Counted from the first letter of the stretch, positions 47,556 through 58,540 are shown. The stretch: 63,735 bases of DNA from Deinococcus psychrotolerans (GCF_003860465.1 NZ_CP034188.1:1-63735); one strand, 5' to 3'. Numbers and translations: made by a program. The notes: generated by a model from the letters alone, not told the origin.

Positions 47556-50500
47556 ATGGAATCACGCACCGTCAGTTACCTGCTGCAAGCCAAGACCTCC
47601 GGCAACGAGCAGATCAAGATCATGGGCGACGAACTCAGCCGCGTGAAGCTCCTGCTCGGCGAGTTTGGTGCTCAGAGCGCGGGCATTCGCACTATCACAG
47701 AGGAACTCTCTCGCTCGGCAACCAACGCCCGCCTGGTGCGCGGTGAGTTGGAGCAGGTGCGCCAAGCGGGGCAGAGTATGGCCACGCCATTGGTGACGGC
47801 CCTGAATGAGCTGAACACCAAGCTCGACGGCTTCATCGGTAAGCAGCGCGTGGTGCTGCAAACCGTCGAAAAGCTCGACAGCGGTGTGACCGTGGCGGCG
47901 CGTGGTGTGGGCATCCTGAACTCGCAGATGCAGCGTGGGGCGATTGGCTCCGAGTTGTGGGGCAAGCAGACCGGCGTGCTGATCGGCGTGCTCAAGGGCG
48001 CGGCAAACGAGACGGGCGTGTTCAGCAAGGAAGCGCAGCTGCTGGAGCGCTCGCTCAAATCAGCTGCCGCAGTCAACTTCAAGAATCAGATGGGCGCGGC
48101 TGGCCAGGCCGTGAAGACCGTCAACGTGGCCCGCCTGGACTGGCAGGGCGGCGTGGGCGACGAGAAGACCCTGGCCACCCTCGCGCAGCTCGAAAAGGGC
48201 TACCGCGCCACACAGAAAGCCCTTCAGAGCGAGATGGATACGCTTAAGAGCAAAGCCAGCTTGGACGAGGGCGAGATGGCCCGCGTGCGTCAACTGACGG
48301 CCTTACAGGAGAAGTACGGCCAGGCCATCCGCAATATCGGTGCGGTGCAGGCCAGTATCAGCGGCGGAATACAAAAAGGCTCACTCGCAGACAGCATGGT
48401 TCGGGCAAATCAAACCCTCGCCGAAGCCAAGCTCCGAACCGACGCGCTGGTGGCTTCCCAGAAGTCAGGAGAACTCACCAGCAAAGAACTGGCGAGCGCC
48501 CTTAACTCGCAAGTCATCAGCCTCAAAAACAGCTTGATTGCCATCCGCGCCAAGATCGCTGGAATGGAATCGCTAGGCACGATGGACGTCACCCAGCGCG
48601 AGCAGCTCAACGGCCTGATCCTCGCCGAGCGCGAGTATGCCGCCCAAGTGCTCAAGACAGCGGCTGCCCAGAAAGAAGCGGCAGCGGCAGGCAGCGCACG
48701 TCGGGCCTTTGCTGGTGGCGCTGGCCTGAGCGGGAATCTGGGTAACGCGGGTATGGCCCTCGGCATGGTCAGTCCCGAAGCGGGTATGGCAGGAATGGCT
48801 CTGAGTATGGGGCCTGTTGTAGGCGGCATGATGGCCCTCGGCATGGCGACGGGCAGCGTCATCAAGCTCACCAAAGACGGACAGCAAGAAGCCAAAAAGC
48901 TCCAACAAGCTTTCTTGGTCATGTCGGCCAACGGCATCACGAACCTAGATGGAATCAACAAATCGCTCAACGACATCACCAAAAACGGCTCAGACGCTGA
49001 AAAGATGTTCAGCAAGTCCGAACTCGCGACAGCGCTGGCCAGCTTGGCACGCGGCGGAGTTAAGGGAGCCGACGCGCTCAAGGTGCTAGGCGTCTCAGCT
49101 AAACTCGCCGCTGCCGAGCACATCCCCCTCAGCGAGGCCACCGAGCGGCTCTACGGCAACCTCCAGCATCTGGACATGACCGCTGATCAGGCCAGCGGAT
49201 TCGGTGACAAACTGGCCCGCGCTTCCCACTTGAGCATGGCCAGCATGGACGGTCTGTCCAAAGGCCTGAACGTGGTAGGGGCGACGGCCCACCTGATGGG
49301 ATTCTCGACGGAGGAATCTCTCGGCGCTCTCGTAAGATTGGCGCAGAAAGGCATGGATCCAGCGAGTGTCGGCGCAACCGGCCTGCGCAACGCCATGCAA
49401 AAGGTGCTGACGCCGAGCGCAACGGCTGCTGGTATCTACAAGGAACTCGGCGTGAACATGCGCGATTCCACCGGCCACATGCGCTCAGGCCGCGACATCG
49501 TCATGGATTTGCAAAAGACGTTCAGCAGCACCCGACCGATCTACAACCAACTGACCGGCGACATCATTACGAAAAACGATCTTGCTCAGAAGTCTTTCCA
49601 GATTTTTGGGACAAGGAGCGCCACCGCATTCCTCAATATCCTCGGAAATCTAGGGGAGTTGACCGAAGAAATCCGCAATTCCAGCGGCTTCCTCAACACC
49701 TACAGCGGTGAGGTGGTCAGTGGGTTGGAAGGCAGCCAGAAGCGCTTGGATGCGGCCACCAAGAACCTCAGCAGCACCTTTGCCAAGGCGTTTACACCTG
49801 CACTTGCTGACGTTGTAGTGGGCGCAACGTCAGTGGTGACGTGGATTGACAAGGTGTCCACGTCAATGTCTGACGCCCGCATCAATGCCGACAAGTTCGG
49901 AAACATGAAGATCAAGGCCGATGACAACGAAATGGTTGCATTCCTGAAAATCGTCAACAACTGGCTGACGGCGATCGAGAAGAAGACCAACAGCATTGGA
50001 GATTGGTTCAGCAAAGTCGGCAAGAGCACCGGCCTGAGCAACATCGGTGATGGACTGGCCTCCGCTATGCCCGCGCTGGGCAGCCCAGAGCAGAACAAGA
50101 TGCTCGACCAACGCAAGCAGCTCCTTGCTGACCTGGGGGTTTCAACCGCGTCAATTGCGCTGCTGGAGCAGTCTCTAGAAAAGTGGCGAGCCGAGAAAGA
50201 CGCCAAGAAAATTGCGGCAGGCGAGAAGATGCTTGCTCAGCTTCAGGAGCAGCGCAGCGTCACGAAGGAAATGCTGGCCGACAACGTGCAATTTAACAAG
50301 GTTGCGAAGGATCCCAACGCGCCTGTCGCCCCAGCCGCAGCCGCCCAGAACGGCAAAGAGACTGCCCAGCAGTTCATCGCCTCCATGACCAAAAACGTCA
50401 CGGGCGATCCGAAAATCGCAGCCTGGTGTGCCGACGTCGTGAGCCAGATGCTCTCCGAACTCGGCCAGAAGGTCAAATACAGCAACAACGCCGCCCAGCT

Positions 50501-53500
50501 CGAAAGGAACATCAAGGCGGCGGGCGGCGTGCCAATCGCGCTCAAGGATGCCAAACAGGGCGATGCAGTCTTCTGGCACGGCATCGATCCGTCCACTGGG
50601 CGGCCTTACGGAGCCAAGAGCGGCACTCACACGGAGATGTTCGCGGGCTGGAACAACGGCAAAGCCATGCTGGTGGGTTCCAACACCTCCGCCCGGATGA
50701 CCGGCAAGAACTTCTACGACCAGAACCAGGCCACCGTCTATCGCCTGCCTGCGCCGGGTGAGCATCCACAGGGGCCGCCCGCGCCAGTTGCCGCCAACAG
50801 TAAGCCCGATATCGCCGGGCTACAAAACGAGCTGGACACGCGGGCCAGAACCCTCTACGCCGCCTGGATCCAGACCAAGGCCAGCGGCAACGCTGATCCC
50901 AAAATCCTGGCTGAGGTGGCCACCTTCAAGAAGGAGCACAAGCTGCTCTGGAGCAAGATTGTCGAGGATGCCAAGGTGGCGGCCAAGGAACTTAAGGCCG
51001 CTGGTGTCTCAGACGCGGATTATGCCAAGTGGATCGCCCCAGCTCAGCGGATGGCTCAGCTCCAGAAGAGCACCCGCGTGGGCGGCGATACCCAGCGCAA
51101 GGCCGATAACCAGATCAACGCCTGGGTCAAGGCCAGCGGCGGCGACAGTTCGGCAGCCAAAAAGGTGTTCGATTACGAGGTTGGGGCGCTCAGCAGAGCC
51201 AACCAAGGGGCCAAAGAGTACATCGCCAACACTGCTGAGTTGAACCAGTACCGCGCTGAGGCGACAGGGATTGCACAGCGCCAGGCTGACGCCTCGAAAA
51301 GCCAGTCTGACACCGCCATCGCGGCTTCTAAGCGCGAAGTGGCGGATTTTATCAAGGACAGCAAAGTCAAGGGTTCGGTACTGGGCATCGTGACCGAGTC
51401 ACTCAAAAACCAGCAGGCCGCCGAACAGCAAGCCGCCAAGGTCAAGGAAGCCGCTCAGGCAGGCGACGTGACCCTGGCCCAGCAAGAACTCACCCGCCTG
51501 ACCAGCCAGCGCGATACCAAAGTGGCCCTCGCCAAAGACAGCGCCTCCAAGCGCCTCCAGTACGAAAAGGACTATGCCCAGAGCGTTTACGCCGCCGGTG
51601 TGGCCCTCGCGGACGCCCAGTACAAGCAGGCCAAAGCGAACGCCAACAATCCCAACAAAACCGACCCCGCAAACCGCGTGCAGGCCCTTCAGGTCGCGGA
51701 AAACGACCATACCCAAGCCCTTCAAAAAGCGCTTGACGAACGCAACGCCCGCACCAGCAGCGCCAGCGCCGAGAACTTGGCCGAGCAGCGCAAATACTCG
51801 GATGCCAGCAAGCAGCTCGACATCGACAGCATGACCAGCTCGGCCAGCCGCCTCAAGCAGCTCAACGACGCCAAATTGGAGAGCGTCAAAGACAATTTGA
51901 CGAAGGTTTCGAGCTTGACGAAGGGCTTTGCCAAGAACGAGTACGACCGGCAAGTGGCCATCGCCGCAGCCACCCGCGACAAGGCGATTACCGCCGCGAC
52001 GGTGGCGGGCGGGCCCAACCAGCAAAAAACCATCGATGCTGCGAAAACGGCCTACGACGCATCAGAAACCTCCGCCCGCCTGACCCGCGACAAGGCCATT
52101 TCAGACGCCAAAAAAGCGGCTTTGGATCAACAGAAAGTCTTTGCCGACGCCTCTAAGCAGCTCGATATCGAGACAATGAACAGCTCGTCGGCGAGACTCA
52201 AGGGCCAGAACGCGGCCACCCTTGAAGCGGTCAAAGACAACCTCGTCAAAAAGGCTGCCCTGACCAAGCAATTTGCCGACGATGAGTACACCCGCTCGGT
52301 GAAAATCGCCCAGGCCGAGCGCGACCGCGCCGTGAAGGCCCTCAACACCAAAGACCCCAACTACGGGCAGGCAGTTGGCAAACTTGACAATGACCTGGTG
52401 ACGGCCACCAGCGCCGCCAACATCACTCGCAACCAAGCCAGCGCCGCCGCACAGGATGCTGTAACCAAGAGCGTGCAGGGCACTCGCGATTCCTACAAGA
52501 CCCTGGCCACCGGCCTGCGCGAGAAGATCAGCCTCGGGCAGGTGGACGCTAAGACCCTGAACGACGCCTGGACCGAGATGGGCAAGCTCCAGGAGGCCAC
52601 CGACAAGACCGGCACCAGCGCCAACACTTACGTCACCGGGGCCAGAGCCAGCGCCGAGGCCCTCCGGCAACAGGCCATCGACAGCGCCATCGCCAGCGGC
52701 GCGTTCAGCGGTCTGGTAGACGCTGGGCAGCACGCGGCAGCGGCCCAGGACGCCCTCGCCGTAAGTACCCAAACGGCACTCGATCAGATCCCCGGCGGCG
52801 TAGAGGCCCGCCGGGCCTACATTCAAACGTTGATGGACGAGAGCAAAGCAGGGCGGGTCGGTGCCGATACCATCGACATCGTGATCCGCAAGATCGCCGA
52901 TCTGAATGCGATTGAGGTCATGAACGCTCGGGCCGCCGATGAGATGGTCAAAAGCACTCTCGACACTGCCGCCGCCTTTAAAAGCGTCGGTGAGACCGAC
53001 ATGGGTATGGACGCGCTTCAGTCCACGCTGGGGATGCTCGAAAACCTCTCTGCTGCTGGTCAGGACGTCGTCGACCAGATCAACCAAGTCATTGACGCCA
53101 TCAACGGCTTCAAGATCGACCAGGACATCCAGCAAGAGGTCAACGACTTCGCCGGACTGCTCGCCGAGATGGCTCCAAATATGGGTGATTTTCAGGGCAG
53201 TGCGGATGATCTGGCCGGTGCTCTGAACGAAACCCTCGGCAAGCAACTCGACGCCATCAATGAGAAAATGAGCGGCCTGACCGACCCGGCCCGGATCGCC
53301 GCATTCAAAAAACTCAAAGACAGCCTCCTCGATACCCAGCAAACGCTGGACAACATCTACGCTAATCCACAGGACTATCAGGACGGAGCACGCGGGTTTG
53401 GCGGCAAGCCCGCGCCTACTCCGGTTCTGGACGACCCTGCCGAGCCGCTGGACAACTTTGCTCAGCAACTCGAAGGGGTGCGTAAGAACCGCTTGAAGGG

Positions 53501-56150
53501 GGGTGAACTTCAGCAGTGGCTCGGCACCCTCGACCCCGATCAGCTCCGGCAGGCTAACGCGGCGATGACGGTGGCGCATCAGGAGATGCTCGACGTCCAG
53601 ACCGCCCAGCTTGTTGCCGCGCTCGATAGGCGCAAGCAGCTCAGCTTGATCGGCGAGAAGGATTACCTCGTTCAGAAAGCCGCGCTCGATGCCAGGGGGA
53701 TCGAATCGGAATTTGTCAAGGCGACTGCTGGCCTGGAGAAAACGGATCAAGCGTATCTCCAGGCCGTGGCCACCCGTAAACAGAAGCTCGACGCCCTGGG
53801 CGGCAGCACCAGCGCCGGTCTCGCTGGGATTGCCAAAACGGATCGACGAGGCGATGAGGATCGGCAGGCTCAGCAGGAACGGAACGCGCTGGAACGCCTC
53901 TCGACTGGCAAGCTGATCGGCGAACAGGACTACCTCACCCGCAAGGCCGCGCTCGAAGAAGGCGACGCCCGCCGCACCTTCACCCGCGCACAGGAAGACC
54001 ACCTCGACTTGATGACGGCGGCGAAGGTCTTCAATGCCGCCAAACTCAAAATTCAGGAAGACTTGGCCACTCAGCTCGCCGGAATCAGTACTGGCGACAC
54101 GCGGTCCATTGAAGACGCCAACGCCAGCGCGGCGCTGGCCACCCTCAACGCCCAGAGCGGCAGCAAACTCATCTCGCAGCAGGAATTTTACGATCAGAAA
54201 TACGTGCTGGATAAAGCGGCCGCAGACCGTGAGTTGGCGCGGGCAACAGCGGATCACCAGAATCTGGAGGTCGCCCAAGCCAAGCACGACGCGACCATGA
54301 CGGCCCTGGATACCCAGTACCGTTCGGACAGCGCCAATCTGAGCACCGCCGAGCGTCGTGCTTTTGCTGATGCCCAGGATCAGGCCGCACGCGATGACCT
54401 TGACACCCAGCACCAGCAACTCCTCATCTCCGAAAGCGCCTTCATCGACGCCCGCGCCGCCCAGGATCGCGCGGCGGCTGATCTGGCCCTGCAACGGGTC
54501 AAGGAAGACCACGGCAACGTCGAATTGGCCGAGAAAGTCCACCAAACAGCCCTCCGAAATATCGATACCAAGGCGGAGGCGGATAAACAGGCGGCAGCGG
54601 GCCTGGCTGCCCTGAAAAACGCCGCCAAATCCGCCTCGGACAGCTATAACGCGGGAAGCAGCGACCTGCTCAGCTCAGTGCAGGCCGCCATTAAACTGGC
54701 TCAGCAAGCCGATCTGGCTGCCAAACGCGCGACCGACCCGGCCATCGCGCAGAGCTACCGTGACCAGGCCGCCGCCATCCGCTCGCAACTCGGGCCGCTC
54801 GGTGCGGCTGTCGAGACGCTAATGAAGGTCGAGGACTACGCCAAAGCCGCCCAGCAGGCCTTCTCGCTGTTCGGTCAAGATGACTGGGCAAAATCTGCTG
54901 CCGACGTGGCGGACGGCATCGGCTCAACCATGCAGGCGGTGGGCGGCATCGGGAAGGTGGCCACTGGCGACCTCTCGGGCATCAAGGACATCATCTTCGG
55001 TGCGCTCAACGCCGTGAATTCATTCGGAAACGCCCTCCTCAATCTCGATCCCAAATACAAGCTCTGGAAGAAGAACCTGCTCGAAATTGCCGCCATCGAG
55101 CAGAAGAATCTCGGCGAGAAGCAGGTTGGCAACTCCATCAATCCGTACTTCGATCAGCTCCAGACTGACATTGAGAACCGCACCAAGACGGCGAATGCGA
55201 CGGTGTGGCAAAAGATTGGCTGGTGGGCCTTTGGGGGCGCACCGAAGATCATGTCGGACGAGGCTGCCAAATCGCTCGCCAAGATGTCGGGCCTGTTCAA
55301 CGATTACGCGGGCAGTCTCGGCGACGTGTTCAGAAGCGCCGTTGGGGATGCGTTTAGCAGCGGTGACTGGGGCAAGGCCAGCGCCAATCTGGAGAAGAGT
55401 TTCGACGTCAAAGTCGGAAACATGATGATCGCCAAACTGGCCGACCTGCAACTCAAGGCCTTAAACCTCGATGCGGATATCAAAGCGTGGGCCGAGGCGA
55501 TGGACGCGGGCGACTACAGCAAGGCCGCCGCGATCAACAACCGCATCAAAGCCAAAATCAGCACCGCTTTCAACTCACCGGCTCTCCAAAACCAGATCAA
55601 CAGCCTTCCGGGAGCCGGGGCGAACAAGCCCGTCGCCGGATCAGTCGCTGAAAAGGACACTGAAATCAGCGACCTGCAGGACAGGCAGAAAAAAGCCACC
55701 AGCAAGGGCGAATACGACGACCTGCAAAGCAAGATCGACAAGCTGACCAAACAGCGAGAGTCCATCACTGGCACCACCGGCGGCAACAGCAGCATCACCG
55801 ACCCCGCGCAGCAGCGCCAGCGCGACGAACTTTGGAACAACTACAACAAGGAGACCGACCCGACCAAAAAGGCGGCTTACAAAAAGCAGCTCGACCAAGC
55901 CACCGGCGGCGGCAGCAGCGGCACGACCACCATCACCCTGCTGCCCAGCAAAGACCAGATCGATCAGGTGGCCTACATCAAGGGCCTGATGGACAGCGCT
56001 GGGATGCAGGTGCAGGCCGGAAATATTCAACTGGACGCCGCTAAGCGTCAGCAAGACGCCGCCGGAACGATGGTGCAGGCGGCGGGGATGATCCTGCTGG
56101 CCGCGCAGGGGCAGGGAGTCAAGCCCGGCAGCGGGCGAACCCAGTTTTAA
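47556..56150 (+). CDS. Tape measure protein with embedded cysteine peptidase
   Basis: Product of 2864 aa; AAGGAGGCC 4 nt upstream. Long helical/coiled-coil regions set tail length. A hydrophobic Gly/Met-rich segment (about 390-440) may cross the host membrane. A CHAP/NlpC-P60-like peptidase domain lies at about 940-1070, with Cys958 in AAWCADVVSQ and His1025 in GTHTEMFAGW, which would open peptidoglycan during DNA entry. Two long repeats (about 1415 and 1530: SDASKQLDIDSMTSS and ADASKQLDIETMNSS) and four to five repeats (about 2030-2340, pattern LIGEQDYLTRKAAL) suggest recent lengthening. The C-terminus carries AGNIQLDAAKRQQDAAG. Confidence 0.92.
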   Translation: MESRTVSYLLQAKTSGNEQIKIMGDELSRVKLLLGEFGAQSAGIRTITEELSRSATNARLVRGELEQVRQAGQSMATPLVTALNELNTKLDGFIGKQRVVLQTVEKLDSGVTVAARGVGILNSQMQRGAIGSELWGKQTGVLIGVLKGAANETGVFSKEAQLLERSLKSAAAVNFKNQMGAAGQAVKTVNVARLDWQGGVGDEKTLATLAQLEKGYRATQKALQSEMDTLKSKASLDEGEMARVRQLTALQEKYGQAIRNIGAVQASISGGIQKGSLADSMVRANQTLAEAKLRTDALVASQKSGELTSKELASALNSQVISLKNSLIAIRAKIAGMESLGTMDVTQREQLNGLILAEREYAAQVLKTAAAQKEAAAAGSARRAFAGGAGLSGNLGNAGMALGMVSPEAGMAGMALSMGPVVGGMMALGMATGSVIKLTKDGQQEAKKLQQAFLVMSANGITNLDGINKSLNDITKNGSDAEKMFSKSELATALASLARGGVKGADALKVLGVSAKLAAAEHIPLSEATERLYGNLQHLDMTADQASGFGDKLARASHLSMASMDGLSKGLNVVGATAHLMGFSTEESLGALVRLAQKGMDPASVGATGLRNAMQKVLTPSATAAGIYKELGVNMRDSTGHMRSGRDIVMDLQKTFSSTRPIYNQLTGDIITKNDLAQKSFQIFGTRSATAFLNILGNLGELTEEIRNSSGFLNTYSGEVVSGLEGSQKRLDAATKNLSSTFAKAFTPALADVVVGATSVVTWIDKVSTSMSDARINADKFGNMKIKADDNEMVAFLKIVNNWLTAIEKKTNSIGDWFSKVGKSTGLSNIGDGLASAMPALGSPEQNKMLDQRKQLLADLGVSTASIALLEQSLEKWRAEKDAKKIAAGEKMLAQLQEQRSVTKEMLADNVQFNKVAKDPNAPVAPAAAAQNGKETAQQFIASMTKNVTGDPKIAAWCADVVSQMLSELGQKVKYSNNAAQLERNIKAAGGVPIALKDAKQGDAVFWHGIDPSTGRPYGAKSGTHTEMFAGWNNGKAMLVGSNTSARMTGKNFYDQNQATVYRLPAPGEHPQGPPAPVAANSKPDIAGLQNELDTRARTLYAAWIQTKASGNADPKILAEVATFKKEHKLLWSKIVEDAKVAAKELKAAGVSDADYAKWIAPAQRMAQLQKSTRVGGDTQRKADNQINAWVKASGGDSSAAKKVFDYEVGALSRANQGAKEYIANTAELNQYRAEATGIAQRQADASKSQSDTAIAASKREVADFIKDSKVKGSVLGIVTESLKNQQAAEQQAAKVKEAAQAGDVTLAQQELTRLTSQRDTKVALAKDSASKRLQYEKDYAQSVYAAGVALADAQYKQAKANANNPNKTDPANRVQALQVAENDHTQALQKALDERNARTSSASAENLAEQRKYSDASKQLDIDSMTSSASRLKQLNDAKLESVKDNLTKVSSLTKGFAKNEYDRQVAIAAATRDKAITAATVAGGPNQQKTIDAAKTAYDASETSARLTRDKAISDAKKAALDQQKVFADASKQLDIETMNSSSARLKGQNAATLEAVKDNLVKKAALTKQFADDEYTRSVKIAQAERDRAVKALNTKDPNYGQAVGKLDNDLVTATSAANITRNQASAAAQDAVTKSVQGTRDSYKTLATGLREKISLGQVDAKTLNDAWTEMGKLQEATDKTGTSANTYVTGARASAEALRQQAIDSAIASGAFSGLVDAGQHAAAAQDALAVSTQTALDQIPGGVEARRAYIQTLMDESKAGRVGADTIDIVIRKIADLNAIEVMNARAADEMVKSTLDTAAAFKSVGETDMGMDALQSTLGMLENLSAAGQDVVDQINQVIDAINGFKIDQDIQQEVNDFAGLLAEMAPNMGDFQGSADDLAGALNETLGKQLDAINEKMSGLTDPARIAAFKKLKDSLLDTQQTLDNIYANPQDYQDGARGFGGKPAPTPVLDDPAEPLDNFAQQLEGVRKNRLKGGELQQWLGTLDPDQLRQANAAMTVAHQEMLDVQTAQLVAALDRRKQLSLIGEKDYLVQKAALDARGIESEFVKATAGLEKTDQAYLQAVATRKQKLDALGGSTSAGLAGIAKTDRRGDEDRQAQQERNALERLSTGKLIGEQDYLTRKAALEEGDARRTFTRAQEDHLDLMTAAKVFNAAKLKIQEDLATQLAGISTGDTRSIEDANASAALATLNAQSGSKLISQQEFYDQKYVLDKAAADRELARATADHQNLEVAQAKHDATMTALDTQYRSDSANLSTAERRAFADAQDQAARDDLDTQHQQLLISESAFIDARAAQDRAAADLALQRVKEDHGNVELAEKVHQTALRNIDTKAEADKQAAAGLAALKNAAKSASDSYNAGSSDLLSSVQAAIKLAQQADLAAKRATDPAIAQSYRDQAAAIRSQLGPLGAAVETLMKVEDYAKAAQQAFSLFGQDDWAKSAADVADGIGSTMQAVGGIGKVATGDLSGIKDIIFGALNAVNSFGNALLNLDPKYKLWKKNLLEIAAIEQKNLGEKQVGNSINPYFDQLQTDIENRTKTANATVWQKIGWWAFGGAPKIMSDEAAKSLAKMSGLFNDYAGSLGDVFRSAVGDAFSSGDWGKASANLEKSFDVKVGNMMIAKLADLQLKALNLDADIKAWAEAMDAGDYSKAAAINNRIKAKISTAFNSPALQNQINSLPGAGANKPVAGSVAEKDTEISDLQDRQKKATSKGEYDDLQSKIDKLTKQRESITGTTGGNSSITDPAQQRQRDELWNNYNKETDPTKKAAYKKQLDQATGGGSSGTTTITLLPSKDQIDQVAYIKGLMDSAGMQVQAGNIQLDAAKRQQDAAGTMVQAAGMILLAAQGQGVKPGSGRTQF

Positions 56151-56160
56151 GGAGGTGAAT

Positions 56161-56325
56161 GTGGACAGTCCAGACAATACTCAACCCATCACGGCCCAAT
56201 CGAAAGACTGGGCCGCGCTGCTTGACCTTTTCAGGCAAGCTGGCAAGATTCAACTCGACGTTGCAAACCGCCAGCTCGACGCTGCCCAACGTATGCAGGA
56301 AGCAGCGAGAAGGCTCACGCAATGA
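56161..56325 (+). CDS. Small protein resembling the tape measure C-terminus
   Basis: Product of 54 aa from GTG with GGAGG 5 nt upstream; the stop overlaps the next ATG (ATGA). QAGKIQLDVANRQLDAAQRM closely matches QAGNIQLDAAKRQQDAAGTM near the tape measure end (about residues 2818-2838). It may compete for or extend the same docking site at the tail tip. Confidence 0.7.
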   Translation: MDSPDNTQPITAQSKDWAALLDLFRQAGKIQLDVANRQLDAAQRMQEAARRLTQ

Positions 56326-58127
56326 CGATACAGGGCTTTTACGATCCTGACCGCAAACCGTGGGCGGTCAAGCTGGTGCGCGAGGCGAGCTACGCCAACT
56401 TCGTGCTCGACTACACCTGGACGCCGGAGAACCCCGGCCCGCTGGTCGGCACCTGGTCGTTCTCGTATCTGGTGAACGGTGAGTGCGAGCACGGCGAGCT
56501 GAACTTGTATGCCGATCCGATGTGGCCGCCAGACAGCCGGGTGGTGATGATCTGGGAGCAGCCGGACACCACCTTGCCGCCTGATTTCATCGGCGCGGTG
56601 GGGCTGATTCGGGGCGCGACGGACTCAGCGGGCGGCAATTACACCATGCCGGTGATCGGGCTGCTGGACGTCGACATGCTGGGCAGCGCTGGGAGCTATC
56701 AGAGCTTTGCGCTACCCGACTTGTACGTCCCTGGCGGCATTCAACCGCTGGGCGTCTCGTACCTGTCGCCTGATCCCGGTGAGACCGTTCAGGGCCATCA
56801 TGGGCGCATTCTGGAGCCGTTTTCCGACGCCAGCGCGGGGGTGCGCGGTGACGGGGCACGGGTGATCGGAAGGGCGGTGAGTGGGGTGCTGGCCCTTTCT
56901 GCGGCGGCAGGCGGCCCGGTGTACGAGCTGTCGCTCAGCGGGTACGAGCGCCAGAAGTACGTGACCGAGACGAGCCAAAGCCCCGGCGAGCGCTACGCCC
57001 TCCTCACCCAGACCCGCAGCCGCCCCAGCAGCCTGACGCCCCGCATTTATCAGGGCGCGGGAGGAAAGGCCCCGCTCATCATTCCCGATCAGGGAGGCAC
57101 GCCGAGCACGAGCTGGACGCTGGCGCAGGAAAGCAGTGCGTCATTCACGCTCGGCAGCGACCTGACCTCTTCCATCTCCGACAGCGGCACCGTAACCACC
57201 TCGGACGCGCCCTTCGATGCCCAGACGGCGGCCCTGACCCGCACGTACGGCCTGAGCTTCCCGATCTCGGCTCTCGTGCGCCAGTCTGCCCACAGCGAAA
57301 CGGCGGTCAACACCAGTTACGACCTCACCAGCCTCAAGGTGAACGTGGAGTATCTCAGGGCGGCCACGACACCAGCGGGCGTCGTCGGTTTTCCCGAATT
57401 CAGTTACTACGACCGCCCGCAGATCGCCGAGGAGCGGGTCAGTATCACGGTTGAGCACTGGATCAGCGCCAGCGCCGACGGCTTTGACCAGACTTCAGCG
57501 CTCTCGCCGGGAGAACAGGCCATCCGCACGTTGACCTTGGAAGACGGCCTGAATACCTCCATTCAGGTGGAGCCGCCGCCAGACATCTTGCAAAACGTTT
57601 ACGCCTCACTCAACGGGGGGCAGTATTTCTGGAAAGTGGCTGTGACGGTTCGGTACTTCCTGAATGACTGGCGCTACGTCAAGAAAGACCCACCGCCCAA
57701 TTTCATCGGAGGCACCGGGCCTTACGATCCAGCCACGCTTCCGAAGTATCGCCGCCTAGTCTTCGGCAATTACAGCGCGTCCATGTCCATCAGCGCCACC
57801 CAGACGGCTGACCGCAGCGTGGGCAGCATCCCCGCCGAAAACCTTCCAGACGGCTGGAACAGCGGCACGACCAGCCCGCCCACCGCGCAGGGCAAAGTCG
57901 CGGGGCGCTTGCGAGGGCCCGCCAAACTGACCGACATCAAACTGCCCGACGGAAGCACCGTCGAGGGGCCGATCACCCAGTACACCCTCAGCCGGACTTT
58001 TGAGAGCTACTCGACTTCGTTCCAGACCGGAGCGCGGCAAACACGGGTGCTGACAGCGGGTGAAGCCGATCTGGAAGCCGTGAGGCAGCGGCGACTCATG
58101 ACCGAGCTGGGAAGCGGGCCGCTGTGA
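56322..58127 (+). CDS. Distal tail / minor tail protein
   Basis: Product of 601 aa, beta-rich, in the slot right after the tape measure where distal tail (Dit-like) or baseplate hub proteins lie. N-terminal segment (FVLDYTWTPENPGPLVGTWS) and many short strands; no enzyme motif seen. Assignment by order. Confidence 0.65.
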   Translation: MTIQGFYDPDRKPWAVKLVREASYANFVLDYTWTPENPGPLVGTWSFSYLVNGECEHGELNLYADPMWPPDSRVVMIWEQPDTTLPPDFIGAVGLIRGATDSAGGNYTMPVIGLLDVDMLGSAGSYQSFALPDLYVPGGIQPLGVSYLSPDPGETVQGHHGRILEPFSDASAGVRGDGARVIGRAVSGVLALSAAAGGPVYELSLSGYERQKYVTETSQSPGERYALLTQTRSRPSSLTPRIYQGAGGKAPLIIPDQGGTPSTSWTLAQESSASFTLGSDLTSSISDSGTVTTSDAPFDAQTAALTRTYGLSFPISALVRQSAHSETAVNTSYDLTSLKVNVEYLRAATTPAGVVGFPEFSYYDRPQIAEERVSITVEHWISASADGFDQTSALSPGEQAIRTLTLEDGLNTSIQVEPPPDILQNVYASLNGGQYFWKVAVTVRYFLNDWRYVKKDPPPNFIGGTGPYDPATLPKYRRLVFGNYSASMSISATQTADRSVGSIPAENLPDGWNSGTTSPPTAQGKVAGRLRGPAKLTDIKLPDGSTVEGPITQYTLSRTFESYSTSFQTGARQTRVLTAGEADLEAVRQRRLMTELGSGPL

Positions 58128-58540
58128 TCATCCGCGTGCGCTACACCGCCGAGGACGGCACTCAAGCCTGGCTCGAAGAGGAGCTGCGCCACTACAGCGG
58201 CCCGATTGATCTCGAACCGCCAAGCATCGCCGGCAACCGCGCTGTGGACGGGCTGCTGATTCGGCACAGCGGAGACCGGCTGCCGACCTCTTACGGCTAC
58301 ACCATCACCGGTTCGCAGTCCGGGCAGTCTCCCGAGAAGCTCACAGCAAGCTATTTCAAGCTCAAGCGGGCGCTCAAGACGGCCAATCAGGTGTGGAGGT
58401 ACGAGCTGTACCTGAACTGCGCCTACGGGCTGCTGGGCGCAGGCACACCAGAACGCGGACAGACCGTGCTCGATTCGCCCATCGCGTTCGCCGTGAGCGA
58501 TCTCAGATGGAGAAACAACAGGGACGAGGTGGTGAGTTAA
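58124..58540 (+). CDS. Minor tail protein
   Basis: Product of 138 aa from GTG (GTGA overlap). Beta-rich with ITGSQSGQSPEKLTASYFKL. It lies between the distal tail and fibre genes, so an adaptor role is likely. Assignment by order. Confidence 0.6.
   Translation: MIIRVRYTAEDGTQAWLEEELRHYSGPIDLEPPSIAGNRAVDGLLIRHSGDRLPTSYGYTITGSQSGQSPEKLTASYFKLKRALKTANQVWRYELYLNCAYGLLGAGTPERGQTVLDSPIAFAVSDLRWRNNRDEVVS

Noticed and set aside
52101..54545. 814-codon frame antisense to the tape measure gene
   Set aside because: A shadow of the GC-rich coding strand; no SD, no motif, fully inside a certain gene.
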